From assembly GCA_019418225.1 (NCBI GenBank), contig DYCF01000043.1, positions 1-43,752 of the forward strand: 43,752 nucleotides of DNA. Direction: 5' to 3'. A program made the position numbers and the translations under genes. Shown piece after piece: positions 34,167-43,515 of this stretch. This stretch comes from Clostridiales bacterium. GTDB lineage: Bacteria; Bacillota; Clostridia; Lachnospirales; Cellulosilyticaceae. The stretch's first letter is position 1, and the number at the start of each line of letters is the position of its first letter. The notes under the pieces are model-generated. The model worked only from the letters and a program-made list of their open reading frames with translations. It ran no database searches and was not told the origin of the DNA.

Positions 34167-35375
34167 CTACTCATCCTCAGTAAGTTTTACATTTCCCTTT
34201 GTTTCTCCTGCTTGTACTTCTTCATCAAACTTGTCATAAATATGAATATGACTTAATAAGCTCCCCTCTAAGTCCACTTGTATTTCATCTTTTCCATAGT
34301 TATAGACATAAATATGTACATGAGGCATGGCATTTTGTACTTGTCGCATACTTGAATGAATATATAATACAGGTTGCTGCATTATTTCCGCACAAGTTAT
34401 CTGTTTAACATTTCCATTTTCATCTTCCATAGAAAACTCATATCCTGCCTCATTAATTGTAATCGTAATATATACATTGCTTTGTGTAACAAGGCCTAAA
34501 TATTGCTTTTCTTTACCTGGCCCCATCAGTTTATATGTATCTCCTGATGTTAAAATATCTTCTACATACAACTCAAAAACTGAATTTAAATACGGTATTT
34601 CTTCATATTCTTCTACCCGATCTGCACTTAGCACAGATGATGACATCACAACTTCCTCCGCTTGCCCCTTACCTGCCAAACGATTTGCAAATCCCACACC
34701 ATCAAATGGTTTGGCATTATTGTTAATGCTATTAAAACTTACGGCATATTCCTCCTGCTCTTCTTCCATTTCTGCTCTGACATAAATAGAAAAGTTTAAC
34801 TGTACAGATACTACCTCTGATAAATCTTCTCCAAAAAAGCCTTGTAATGTTTCTAGCATCTCTTCATTTTCTGTGAGCTGTAACTGATTATCTATCTGAA
34901 TATTATTCATGTGAATAATCTGATATGCCCCATTGATATTCTCAATAAAATCCTTTACTTCCCCATAATAACTCGTAAAACTAACATTATAATCTTTTTG
35001 AATAATGGGTATCATCTCATCTTTAATAGGTACACTACTTACTTCTACAACTTGTACATCATAAAACTTATTGGTATCAAAAATACTATAGATTTCCCCT
35101 AATAGTTTTGCAGTAGATGCCATATTGGGCATCGTGCTTTTCACAGCCTCTTGCTTAGACCTTATAGTTTCTAATTCTTTTTTTGTTTCAGGTAATTGCT
35201 TTAATCCTTCTTCTAATCGTACTATATACGCTGTTGTCTTTTGAATCTCATTAACCTGATTATTAATCTTAGCTTGATCTTTACTATAAATATTAACTAA
35301 ATAATATCCTTGTGCACCTAATATGAAAACAAGCAATATCATAGAACTTATTTTCTTCCCCCCTATAAACTTCAT
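34167..35375 (-). CDS. PilO-like inner-membrane assembly protein
   Basis: A 402-residue protein with one membrane helix (about 8-26), a coiled coil (about 27-75) and a ferredoxin-like PilO-type domain (about 80-180). Some 200 extra residues follow with no recognised domain. It follows pilM and pilN, so it takes the PilO position in the alignment complex that joins the cytoplasmic motor to the pilus. The first ATG follows the pilN stop directly; the second, with GGGGG eight bases upstream, is preferred. Confidence 0.75.
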   Translation of the reverse strand: MKFIGGKKISSMILLVFILGAQGYYLVNIYSKDQAKINNQVNEIQKTTAYIVRLEEGLKQLPETKKELETIRSKQEAVKSTMPNMASTAKLLGEIYSIFDTNKFYDVQVVEVSSVPIKDEMIPIIQKDYNVSFTSYYGEVKDFIENINGAYQIIHMNNIQIDNQLQLTENEEMLETLQGFFGEDLSEVVSVQLNFSIYVRAEMEEEQEEYAVSFNSINNNAKPFDGVGFANRLAGKGQAEEVVMSSSVLSADRVEEYEEIPYLNSVFELYVEDILTSGDTYKLMGPGKEKQYLGLVTQSNVYITITINEAGYEFSMEDENGNVKQITCAEIMQQPVLYIHSSMRQVQNAMPHVHIYVYNYGKDEIQVDLEGSLLSHIHIYDKFDEEVQAGETKGNVKLTEDE

Positions 35376-35390
35376 CCTAACTGCCCCCAT

Positions 35391-36032
35391 CTACCATGCT
35401 TCATCTTCTTCTAATACTTCCTCTATGTCTTCCTCTGCAATCACCTGTGACGCTGTTATTTCCTCCACACTCCCTATTGCTATCGTATAATTATAATAAG
35501 ACATTCTTTCTCTTTCTTGCTTGTCTGCGGTAAAGCTTACATTGCCTCCGCCATATTTGCTTTCCAAGGTTGTCACATAACGCAATACGGCATTATAATT
35601 TGAAGCAACACCTGCTAAATTAATTGTATCCCCCATTATCTCCTCACCCGCTGTAAGGCTTAATGACTGAATAACTACACCTGTAGGTACACTGGTCGTT
35701 AAACTATCTAATATTCGTACACTAATAAAATTGGAGCTTTTTAGTGTCTCATATCTTTCTGTCCATACCTTTAATTCAGCCTGTGCCGCTTCTAACAATT
35801 TCATTGCCTCATCTACCCCTTCATACTTAGAGACATTGACCTTTGCTTGTAAGGTATCTAAAGTTGCCTGTTGCGCCTTAAGCCTTATGTGAGGTATGAT
35901 TACACTCACTATAGCAAATACAATGCATTCTATAACCAAGATCCCTATACCTATGTATTTATAACTTCTCATTTGTCGTTCCCGGCTATACATGACAGGG
36001 AGCAAATTAATTTTTTTGATATCTTGCTTCAT
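35391..36032 (-). CDS. pilN: PilN-like alignment complex protein
   Basis: A 213-residue protein. The short cytoplasmic tail contains KKINLLP, the PilN motif that binds PilM. One membrane helix (about 24-47), a coiled coil and a ferredoxin-like domain follow. ATG 36030-36032 has GAGGGGGAAGG next to it; an in-frame start eight codons earlier is less likely. It lies 13 bases after pilM. Confidence 0.9.
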   Translation of the reverse strand: MKQDIKKINLLPVMYSRERQMRSYKYIGIGILVIECIVFAIVSVIIPHIRLKAQQATLDTLQAKVNVSKYEGVDEAMKLLEAAQAELKVWTERYETLKSSNFISVRILDSLTTSVPTGVVIQSLSLTAGEEIMGDTINLAGVASNYNAVLRYVTTLESKYGGGNVSFTADKQERERMSYYNYTIAIGSVEEITASQVIAEEDIEEVLEEDEAW

Positions 36033-36045
36033 ACCTTCCCCCTCT

Positions 36046-37056
36046 CTATAACCCATTAATAGCTCCTAATATATTCATAAAAAAGCGTCTATATGGCTCA
36101 AATTCAACACCAGTCTTTTCAGTTACCCTACTAAATTCACTCAGTTTTTCTACAGGTATATTCAGCGCTTTAGCAATACAATTTTTAATCCCTTTAATAT
36201 TAGCGCCACCACCCATTAAATAAATCTTTTCAATAAAGCTATTTTCAAAACTTGCATAGTAAAATTGCAAAACACGTTCTAATTCTTCAATTAAACTATA
36301 TTTTATCTGCTGATGAATCACTTCTTTTAAGTGCAACTCCTGAGTACACGCCTCCTCTTCACCCTCTAATTCACCCAGTTTTTCATTAACTACCTCATTA
36401 ATATTTTCTACACCAAAGTCAATCGTCTTTGTAATCACTGCTTGTTCATCTACAATAACCGTTACCACTGTACTACTTGCGCCAATATCTAAGACCATCA
36501 AATGACTGGCTGTCTCATAAAGGATGCCGTGTACTTTACCAAATGCAAATTCTAGTGCTTCTGAAGGAATCGTAATCAAGACAGGTGTTTTCTTTATACT
36601 TCTTATAAGTTCTGCAACTGGTAAAACAACTGTATTAGGTGCCGCTACTAAAAGTATTTCATTTTTAATTCTGCCTTTCTCTTCTCTTTCTCCTACAATT
36701 TTATAATCTATTTGATAAAGATCCTTTTTAACCGGCAAATACTGTTCTACTTTAGTCTCTAAGTTTCGTTTCATCAGTTTTTCTGGCTGCTTATCCACAG
36801 TAATCTTGCGAATAATGATATGACTACTTTGAACAACACTTACCACCTTACGTGCTTTATACTTCTTATCATGTATTTCATTTAATAATACAGATTTAAT
36901 GACTTCCAAGTCCTTGAGCTGTCCATTACTTATACAGTTTGGCGGCGTATCAATCAAAGAAAACTTTTGAATCTCTAATGTTGCTGCACTTTTAACCACT
37001 TCTATCATTTTGATGGTATGACTTCCTATCTCTATCCCCATAATATGTTCAGCCAT
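36046..37056 (-). CDS. pilM: Type IV pilus assembly ATPase-like protein PilM
   Basis: A 336-residue actin/FtsA-fold protein. GIEIGSHTIKMIEV is the phosphate 1 loop and VLDIGASSTVVTVI is phosphate 2. GGGANIKGI lies near the C-terminus. It forms a cytoplasmic ring that binds PilN and connects to PilB and PilT. The start is one of two adjacent ATG codons; the second (37054-37056) has GAGGTG five bases upstream. Confidence 0.93.
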   Translation of the reverse strand: MAEHIMGIEIGSHTIKMIEVVKSAATLEIQKFSLIDTPPNCISNGQLKDLEVIKSVLLNEIHDKKYKARKVVSVVQSSHIIIRKITVDKQPEKLMKRNLETKVEQYLPVKKDLYQIDYKIVGEREEKGRIKNEILLVAAPNTVVLPVAELIRSIKKTPVLITIPSEALEFAFGKVHGILYETASHLMVLDIGASSTVVTVIVDEQAVITKTIDFGVENINEVVNEKLGELEGEEEACTQELHLKEVIHQQIKYSLIEELERVLQFYYASFENSFIEKIYLMGGGANIKGIKNCIAKALNIPVEKLSEFSRVTEKTGVEFEPYRRFFMNILGAINGL

Positions 37057-37084
37057 CATTTCACCTCTTTCAAGTTCCAAGCTT

Positions 37085-37648
37085 TTAATCTATTTTTTCT
37101 TTATAAGCTAACGATTCTGTAAAACTCATTTGTTCTCCCATTGTTTGATTTACACCGCCTATAACACATGTAAAAGTAATATAATTTGAATCAGCCATTC
37201 GTACCACCTTCAATTCATCTACCAAATCACTAATCAGATTTTGCGTATCACTTTCTTTCCCTTCATAAAACAAACTATATTTTCCTTGCTTAAGATTATA
37301 AATACTGTTTTTTCTAAGCCTAATTTCACCCACTGTATTTTCTGCTGTAACATACTTAATCTCGTCTAGCATTCCTTTTATTTCTAAATCAGAATCTTCA
37401 GCGCCATTTTCAATCACTTTAACACTGCTGCCATCTTGTACCTTAATGCTTACTTTAGTGGCTCCCCTTATTTCATCTCGAATAAAATCACTTACAATAC
37501 GTATCTGTTCACTGTAATTCACCTTTGTCCGAAACCTTACAACTCCCTCATAAATATTAGAAACAGTTACAATCATAACCTGTAGTAAAACAGCCGATAA
37601 CATAATACTAAGCACCATTTCTAATAAACTAAAACCCTTTTGTTTCAT
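37085..37648 (-). CDS. PilW/PilV-like minor pseudopilin
   Basis: A 187-residue prepilin. Leader MKQKG precedes FSLLEMVLSIMLSAVLLQ, the N-methylated helix with Glu at +5. The C-terminal region (about 40-187) has the size of a PilW- or GspJ-type subunit. ATG 37646-37648 has GGAGG six bases upstream. Confidence 0.87.
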   Translation of the reverse strand: MKQKGFSLLEMVLSIMLSAVLLQVMIVTVSNIYEGVVRFRTKVNYSEQIRIVSDFIRDEIRGATKVSIKVQDGSSVKVIENGAEDSDLEIKGMLDEIKYVTAENTVGEIRLRKNSIYNLKQGKYSLFYEGKESDTQNLISDLVDELKVVRMADSNYITFTCVIGGVNQTMGEQMSFTESLAYKEKID

Positions 37649-37673
37649 CAACCTCCTCCTTAACTCATACTTT

Positions 37674-38348
37674 TTATACCTCGGCTCCCCATATCAACAT
37701 AAACATTGTGGCAACACACAGAAAAGGACCAAAAGGATAAGGTTCACTCTTTTTCCTGATTACTAGCAAAATAGCGCCTACGCCTATTGCCATGGCACAA
37801 GCGATTATCAGCATTGTACAAAGTTGCCAACTTCCTATGAAAAGGCCTAGCATGCCCATTATACGCACATCCCCAAAACCAAGTCCCTCTCTGTGCATTA
37901 ACTTATTAGATATACTATAAATAAGATAAAACCAAATGTATCCTGCACCTCCAGCTACAAGACCTGCCCATAAATAACCCCAATCCTGATAGATGATACT
38001 TAATACTACCTTAAATCCAATTCCTAAAAGGCTCCCAAATATAATTATGGATGTGGGTAAAATCATACACCTCATATCAATGAGACTTAGTATAATAAGC
38101 ACTATACAAAAGCTCATATTCATCAAAGTAATTACAGACATACCTTCTGCGAAAGACCTGTCTTGCCTCAAATAACAAAATCCCAAAACAAGCCCCGTAT
38201 AAACACCAGTCAATACATAACGTCTAATTCTCTTGTACTTACTATCACACGTACGACCTTTCCCTTTAGGCTGCCACCTCTTCTCCATATACTTATTCAA
38301 GCAACATCCCATCATCATGCCTAATATCATCACAACAACTTCTTCCAT
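37674..38348 (-). CDS. pilD: Type IV prepilin peptidase (short form)
   Basis: A 224-residue aspartyl protease of family A24 in the membrane. The two catalytic aspartates are in LSLIDMRC and GLGFGDVRIMG, and about six hydrophobic segments are present. The cytoplasmic domain at the N-terminus is reduced to a basic loop (RWQPKGKGRTCDSKYKRIRR) and lacks the CxxC...CxxC zinc site found in two-domain PilD, so methylation is uncertain. Start has AGGAGG. Confidence 0.92.
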   Translation of the reverse strand: MEEVVVMILGMMMGCCLNKYMEKRWQPKGKGRTCDSKYKRIRRYVLTGVYTGLVLGFCYLRQDRSFAEGMSVITLMNMSFCIVLIILSLIDMRCMILPTSIIIFGSLLGIGFKVVLSIIYQDWGYLWAGLVAGGAGYIWFYLIYSISNKLMHREGLGFGDVRIMGMLGLFIGSWQLCTMLIIACAMAIGVGAILLVIRKKSEPYPFGPFLCVATMFMLIWGAEV

Positions 38349-38381
38349 TACCCTCCTCCTTCAGTAACCAGTCCTCACATA

Positions 38382-38849
38382 TTATTTAACATTTAAAGTA
38401 ACATCCTTCTCACCGTCTTTTACAATCCATATATCTTTATTCGCATCATTTACTTTTAACATATCATAGTTTGCTTCATCTACTACCAACACAAAATGAT
38501 TTAGCTCCCCAGAAAACTTACAGGCCGCTGGCGTTGTTTGAAGCATTAACTTGGAATCCATCAAATACTTCGTGTCTAAATAGCCATTTGCAAGCAAATC
38601 CTTTAGCACCTTTCCTTCATTAATATCACCATCTACATTAAAAGTTCCTGGCGTTGTTCCTACATCAGCTTTGTAGATGTCAATTTGCTGCTGGATTACT
38701 TTAATGCTCGCAGCATCTGTTGTCAATCTAGCTCTTGCTGAAATCGTACTAAATTGTGGTACAATAACGGCACCCAAAATCGCCATAACTGCTACAACTA
38801 CAATTAATTCAATCATTGAGAATCCTGCCTCACCTTTTGTTTGCTTCAT
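38382..38849 (-). CDS. pilA: Major type IV pilin
   Basis: A 155-residue prepilin. Leader MKQTKGEAG precedes FSMIELIVVVAVMAILGAVI, with Glu at +5, giving a mature pilin of about 146 residues. It has only one cysteine, so no disulfide loop. It precedes pilD and follows pilC, the usual site of the main subunit. GGAG lies ten bases upstream. Confidence 0.9.
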   Translation of the reverse strand: MKQTKGEAGFSMIELIVVVAVMAILGAVIVPQFSTISARARLTTDAASIKVIQQQIDIYKADVGTTPGTFNVDGDINEGKVLKDLLANGYLDTKYLMDSKLMLQTTPAACKFSGELNHFVLVVDEANYDMLKVNDANKDIWIVKDGEKDVTLNVK

Positions 38850-38887
38850 CTTATTACGACTCCTTTTAAATAGCCTGCCTTATTCTC

Positions 38888-39937
38888 TTACATAATAGCT
38901 GTAGCCGCTGAAAAAGTAGGTTGCACAACTGCCAGCATGAATCCTCCTACCAAAAATGCCATTACAATAGTAAGCATAGGCTCCATCAGCACCATCAGCT
39001 GCTCTACTGCTAACTGAACTTCTTCTTTAAAATAACGACTCATTTTAACCAACATATCATCTAAGGCACCTGTCTCTTCTCCAATATGAATCATGCTCTT
39101 TAAAATAGGTGGATAGATGCTACTTTTCCTTAATGCATCATATAAACTGCTCCCTTGTTTTAAATCCTTCATGACCTCTTCTAATTCTTGACGAACTACT
39201 GCATTATCCATGACTTCTTTTGTAATCTCTATGGCTTGCAACATTGGAATACCAGATGATATAAGCATCGACATAGTAGCTGAAAAATTAGCTGACATTG
39301 ATTTTTTCTTAAGCTTTCCAAAAACAGGAAGCACTAAAGCTACTTGGTCTATCATCTCTTTCCCGCCTTTAGTTCTTGGGATCAATATACTTATCCCTAC
39401 CCCTATGACACACACTACTAAAATGATCAACCAGTTTCCCATAATAAAATCACTTAACCCTATCATTATCCGTGTAGAATTTGGAATCTGAGCTCCTGTT
39501 TCTACCAGTAAAGTCATAAAGTTTGGTACAACCTTTATCATTAATACAATCACAACACAGATTAAAGTCAAAAGTACTAAAGTAGGATATGCCAATGCCC
39601 GCTTAATCCTTTGCCTAATCTGTAATTGATTTTCAAAATGGTCAACAGTTTGACGCATGACTTGTTCTAATCTGCCAGATGCTTCACCACATTCAATCAT
39701 GTGAACCAAAAGTTTTGGAAAAATCTTTTCTTGAACTGCTGCCTCCGAAAGCCGGTCACCACACATAACTGCTTCTTGAATATTTCTAAGATGGCTTTTC
39801 AGCCTTTTATTTGTACACTGCTGCATACAAACCTCTAAAGCCATAGAAATACTAATGCCAGCTTGTATCATAGCGGCAAACTGTTTACAAAAGAAATTAA
39901 TATCCTTTAAAGCAATGTGCTCCTCTAAAATTAACAT
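38888..39937 (-). CDS. pilC: Type IV pilus platform protein PilC (GspF family)
   Basis: A 349-residue inner-membrane protein with two repeated GspF domains (about 13-135 and 215-340). Three or four membrane segments lie near 115-135, 165-185 and 318-340. FAAMIQAGISISMALEVC and SMLISSGIPMLQAIEI are the two repeat starts. GGGAG lies seven bases upstream. It couples PilB and PilT to the pilus base. Confidence 0.94.
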   Translation of the reverse strand: MLILEEHIALKDINFFCKQFAAMIQAGISISMALEVCMQQCTNKRLKSHLRNIQEAVMCGDRLSEAAVQEKIFPKLLVHMIECGEASGRLEQVMRQTVDHFENQLQIRQRIKRALAYPTLVLLTLICVVIVLMIKVVPNFMTLLVETGAQIPNSTRIMIGLSDFIMGNWLIILVVCVIGVGISILIPRTKGGKEMIDQVALVLPVFGKLKKKSMSANFSATMSMLISSGIPMLQAIEITKEVMDNAVVRQELEEVMKDLKQGSSLYDALRKSSIYPPILKSMIHIGEETGALDDMLVKMSRYFKEEVQLAVEQLMVLMEPMLTIVMAFLVGGFMLAVVQPTFSAATAIM

Positions 39938-39968
39938 GCTAGTCTCCCTTCACCTACATCATTTAACC

Positions 39969-41033
39969 TTAAGCTTTTGCAAGTAAACATTTAAATTCTT
40001 CTCCCCTAGGTGCATAATAACTAGCTGTTTCTAATGTAATTTTTCCTTCATTATAAAGTTGTGCAAGAGAGGCTTCCATGGTTCTCATGCCTTGTACCAT
40101 TCCTGTTTGAATTTGAGAATAAATTTGATGTGTTTTTTCTTCACGAATAAGATTGGCAACAGCTGTATTGGTCAGCATAATCTCTAAAGCCACACAGCGA
40201 CCTTTGAGTGTCTTCTGTGGCACAAGCTGTTGGGAGATTACACCTTTTAAAATATCTGCAAGCTGCATACGAATCTGCTGCTGTGCATAAGGCGGAAAAA
40301 TATCAATAATACGATCAATGGTTGCTACTGCCCCTATTGTATGCAGTGAACTTAATACTAAATGGCCCGTTTCAGCAGCCGTAATAGCTGTAGCAATAGT
40401 CTCTTGATCCCTCATCTCACCTATTAAAATGACATCCGGATCTTCTCTTAGTGCTGCACGCAGCGCCGCATTATAATTTTGACTATCTATACCTATTTCA
40501 CGCTGATTCACCATACTATTTTTATGCGCATATAAAAATTCAATGGGATCTTCTAAAGTTAAAATATGTTTATGATATTTTTGATTGATATAGTCAAGCA
40601 TTGTTGCAAGTGTCGTAGATTTGCCACTTCCAGTAGGACCTGTTACAAGGATAAGCCCTCTTGTATGGTCTGCTAAACTTTGTAATATAGAACGCGGCAG
40701 TCCCATTTGTTCCATAGTGGGAATCTCTACACCAATATAACGTAAGGCAGCGGCCCAACTTCCTCTTTGCTTAAACACATTGACACGAAAACGTCCCTTA
40801 TCGGCTAAAGTATATGAAAAGTCTACTTCATTGTTTCCTTCAATCTGTGCTACAAGTCCCTTTGCTTCTAAAAGCTGTCCTATAAGCTGCCTTGTTTCTA
40901 TCTCTTCTAATACGGGTAAATCTAACGGTATTAACTGGCCATGTAATCTAATGGTTGGCGGAATTCCCGCTGTTAAATGCAAGTCAGATGCTTGCCTTGC
41001 AATGACCATGCACAATAATTCATTAATGTTCAT
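39969..41033 (-). CDS. pilT: Pilus retraction ATPase PilT
   Basis: A 354-residue secretion ATPase. It has the Walker A motif VTGPTGSGKSTT, an Asp box (LTLEDPIEF), Walker B ALREDPDVILIGEMRD and a His box, LSSLHTIGA. The N-terminal motif ASDLHLTAGIPP marks PilT-type proteins. ATG 41031-41033, seven bases after GGTGGG, is preferred over a GTG four codons earlier. It powers pilus retraction, so twitching motility is possible. Confidence 0.94.
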   Translation of the reverse strand: MNINELLCMVIARQASDLHLTAGIPPTIRLHGQLIPLDLPVLEEIETRQLIGQLLEAKGLVAQIEGNNEVDFSYTLADKGRFRVNVFKQRGSWAAALRYIGVEIPTMEQMGLPRSILQSLADHTRGLILVTGPTGSGKSTTLATMLDYINQKYHKHILTLEDPIEFLYAHKNSMVNQREIGIDSQNYNAALRAALREDPDVILIGEMRDQETIATAITAAETGHLVLSSLHTIGAVATIDRIIDIFPPYAQQQIRMQLADILKGVISQQLVPQKTLKGRCVALEIMLTNTAVANLIREEKTHQIYSQIQTGMVQGMRTMEASLAQLYNEGKITLETASYYAPRGEEFKCLLAKA

Positions 41034-41047
41034 TCTGCATCCCACCC

Positions 41048-42727
41048 TTACTGCTCATATGTGATACGTAACATTTCTTCCAAAGTTGTAGTACCCTGTC
41101 GTACATTGTAATACGCATTTTCCCACAAGGTACGCATGCCTTTTTGCTTAGCTACTTCTTTAAGTTCTTCTGCCGTCGTCTTACCCGAGGCAATCATTTC
41201 TTGCAACTGATTATCCATCACTAATACCTCATGAACAGCACTTCTTCCCTTATATCCTGTTTGATGACAGCTTACACATCCTCCTGCTTCATACACCTCT
41301 ATTCCTTGTGGTACCTTATAAAATGCGGCCTCCGAGGCTGTTACAACATGCTTTTTACAACAAAGAGGGCAAAGTTTGCGTACCAGTCGCTGAGAAATGA
41401 CACCTTTAACTGCAGCACCTACCATATAAGCCTCTGTTCCCATATCAATAAGTCTTGGAATCGAACTTGCTGCATCATTTGTATGCAGTGTACTTAAAAC
41501 CAAATGCCCCGTAATCGCTGCACGAATAGCAATACTACTTGTCTCTGCATCACGCATCTCACCTATCATAATAATATCTGGGTCTTGACGTAAAATTGCA
41601 CGAAGCACCGCTGCAAAAGTAAGTCCTATTTTATGATTCACAGCCACTTGATTAATTCCCTCTAACATATTTTCAACAGGGTCTTCAACTGTCACAATGT
41701 TTAGAGATTCCTTATTAAGTCGCCTTAAGGTAGCTGCTAATGTAGTCGATTTTCCACTTCCTGTGGGACCTGTCAGCAAAATAATGCCATGAGGATTTTT
41801 AAGTAAATTTTCTACCTTAATATAATCCTCAGGAAAAAATCCAATCTCTGAAAGTTCTCGTTTCTTGTCCGTCCGATAAATGAAACGAATAACCGTTTTT
41901 TCACCATAAATTGTGGGTAAAATACTAATACGTAAATCTACTTTCTGCCCCTTAACGATTTTCGACATACGCCCATCTTGTGGTAAACGTCGCTCTGCAA
42001 TATCTAGTCCTGATACAACCTTAATATGAGATGTTATGGCGCTTAACGTTTCTTTGCTCACATTTATCACTTCACGCAGCTGTCCATCTACTCTGTAACG
42101 TACGCATACCACCCGTTCAAAAGGCTCAATATGCAAATCTGATGCACCATCTAAAATACAGCGTTCTAAAAGATTATTTACAAGCTGTACCTTTGATGAA
42201 TCTTCTCCCATTTCCCTTTCAGCTACTCTTGTCTCCTGCTTTTCTTCTTGAAGTTCCTTCTCAACTTGAAAAACAATATGCTTAGTTTGTGCAGAAATAT
42301 ACACTTGGTTAATCAGTTCATCAATAGCCCTTCCTGAAGCTAAAACTGGCAAAATCTCCATCTTTGTGCTAATTCTAATATCATCTAGGGCATATATATT
42401 TAATGGTTCTGTCATAGCTACGCGAAGCTTATCCTTCTCGGCGCCTATAGCAATGGCCCTATGCCTTCTTGCAATAGGTTCCGGGATTTTGGTCGCACTA
42501 CTTAAATCAATAGCGCACTGCAATAAATCTACATAAGGAACATTTAACTGCTCTGATAATATCCTTAATAAACCCACCTCTGTTACAATCCCCTTCAAAA
42601 TAAGGATTTCCTCTAATCCCTTTCCCGTTTTTTCTTGCTCGTTAGCAAGGTCTTGTAATACCTTGGGTGTCATTATATTCGCCTCTAAAAGCAACGCCTG
42701 CAGTGTTTTTTTCTGCACCTTTTTCAT
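41048..42727 (-). CDS. pilB: Pilus extension ATPase PilB
   Basis: A 559-residue secretion ATPase. The N-terminal GspE/MshEN domain (about 1-150) is followed by Walker A LTGPTGSGKSTT and Walker B ILRQDPDIIMIGEMRD. The zinc-binding tetracysteine has CPLCC at about 462 and CVSC at about 490, typical of PilB and GspE. The MshEN domain can bind cyclic di-GMP in some proteins. AAGGAG lies nine bases upstream. It is the first gene of the pilus operon. Confidence 0.95.
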   Translation of the reverse strand: MKKVQKKTLQALLLEANIMTPKVLQDLANEQEKTGKGLEEILILKGIVTEVGLLRILSEQLNVPYVDLLQCAIDLSSATKIPEPIARRHRAIAIGAEKDKLRVAMTEPLNIYALDDIRISTKMEILPVLASGRAIDELINQVYISAQTKHIVFQVEKELQEEKQETRVAEREMGEDSSKVQLVNNLLERCILDGASDLHIEPFERVVCVRYRVDGQLREVINVSKETLSAITSHIKVVSGLDIAERRLPQDGRMSKIVKGQKVDLRISILPTIYGEKTVIRFIYRTDKKRELSEIGFFPEDYIKVENLLKNPHGIILLTGPTGSGKSTTLAATLRRLNKESLNIVTVEDPVENMLEGINQVAVNHKIGLTFAAVLRAILRQDPDIIMIGEMRDAETSSIAIRAAITGHLVLSTLHTNDAASSIPRLIDMGTEAYMVGAAVKGVISQRLVRKLCPLCCKKHVVTASEAAFYKVPQGIEVYEAGGCVSCHQTGYKGRSAVHEVLVMDNQLQEMIASGKTTAEELKEVAKQKGMRTLWENAYYNVRQGTTTLEEMLRITYEQ

Positions 42728-42811
42728 ATGTTATCTCCTTAACATGTCTATTTTACCCCTTACACTACATTTTGTTTTTATATTCAGAAATTTTAATCAA
42801 TTATTGTAATC

Positions 42812-42840
42812 ATTATACTATTTAACTGATCTATAAGCAA
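42812..42840 (-). promoter_or_regulatory. Sigma-A promoter of the type IV pilus operon
   Basis: TTGCTT (42835-42840), a 17-base spacer and TATAAT (42812-42817) on the minus strand. It gives a leader of about 78 bases before pilB. I looked for, and did not find, a cyclic-di-GMP riboswitch in the leader. Confidence 0.75.
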
Positions 42841-42984
42841 CATTTTCTTAACAATTTATTCCATATTCACTTTTATATACTAAATATAGCCTTAAAAAAT
42901 AACATTTAGTCACCTATACTAATTTTTTATTATTTTTTTGCAATTAGTGCTACCCATTAAATCAGCTTTTTTATAGCTAACGCA
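42841..42984. other. AT-rich spacer with no recognised feature
   Basis: A very AT-rich spacer upstream of the pilus promoter. There are A and T tracts that could serve as an upstream activating element or bend, but no frame or RNA structure. Confidence 0.5.
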
Positions 42985-43023
42985 AAAAACCTCAAACTTA
43001 GCTCTGCTAAGTTCAAGGTTTTT
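42985..43023. terminator. Bidirectional terminator in the upstream non-coding block
   Basis: An 18-bp stem (42985-43002 with 43006-43023) with a mismatch at one C-C pair, and only three bases in the loop. A/T tails lie on both sides. No protein gene ends next to it, so it may end a non-coding transcript from the right. Confidence 0.8.
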
Positions 43024-43140
43024 ACTTTACCTATTAATTTTACCTTTTCTAAACTTTGTCGTTTATATATTTCTATGTTTTCCTACCTTTCTTGAAAACA
43101 ACCTACACTTAATTTCTTCTAAGCATAAGCTAGGCATTAC

Positions 43141-43247
43141 CCTTATAAATAGCCTCCCGATGCTTTATAAATTCGCAAAAATCGGTAAGTCCACTTAGAA
43201 ATATATATTTTATAAAGTTCAGATAAGGGGGAGGCCAACCTTTTTTT
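43141..43247 (+). other. Possible structured element with pseudoknot-like pairing
   Basis: CCTTAT (43141-43146) can pair with ATAAGG (43223-43228), and GCCTCCC (43152-43158) with GGGAGGC (43229-43235). The order is A-B-A'-B', so they form either a pseudoknot or two alternative folds. A run of seven Ts follows at 43241-43247 on the plus strand. CCGAT and ATCGG also pair inside (43157-43161 with 43181-43185). I recognise no family. Confidence 0.35.
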
Positions 43248-43354
43248 AATTACTACATGAAAAGTTTCTGTTTAAACTGCTACTTAAACATCTACCTTGG
43301 TACCCATAACTAAAAAAGGCCATCTAACTTTAATAATACAATGAATTGATATGT

Positions 43355-43515
43355 GTGTAAGACCTTTTCACCCACTTAACTAAACTAAGCTTTATAAGCA
43401 TCCTTGCCGCCATAAGTTTGACAGTGCTCATCCCACCATGTTAGCTACTCGTCCCGCCAGCTTAAAAAATAAGCTTGTCAGCTTTGCCCTTCAAGTTCTG
43501 TGATTTGCCTTACAC
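43355..43515 (-). ncRNA. Candidate structured non-coding RNA
   Basis: The ends pair: GTGTAAG (fwd 43355-43361) with CTTACAC (fwd 43509-43515). On the minus strand the stem extends by a G-U and a C-G pair; on the plus strand the same position is an A-C mismatch, which favours minus. Inside are a 6-bp hairpin (fwd 43459-43475) and a 5-bp helix (43419-43423 with 43476-43480). Two copies of GGYGGGAYGAG lie 21 bases apart (fwd 43448-43458 and 43427-43437). A TATAGA box at 43519-43524 is placed to start transcription at this stem. A link to the raiA-motif RNA family is possible but unproven. Confidence 0.5.

Noticed and set aside
43331..43429. A 33-residue minus-strand frame beginning ATGAGCACTGTC
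   Set aside because: It has no proper ribosome binding site, and the stretch is better explained by paired RNA arms.
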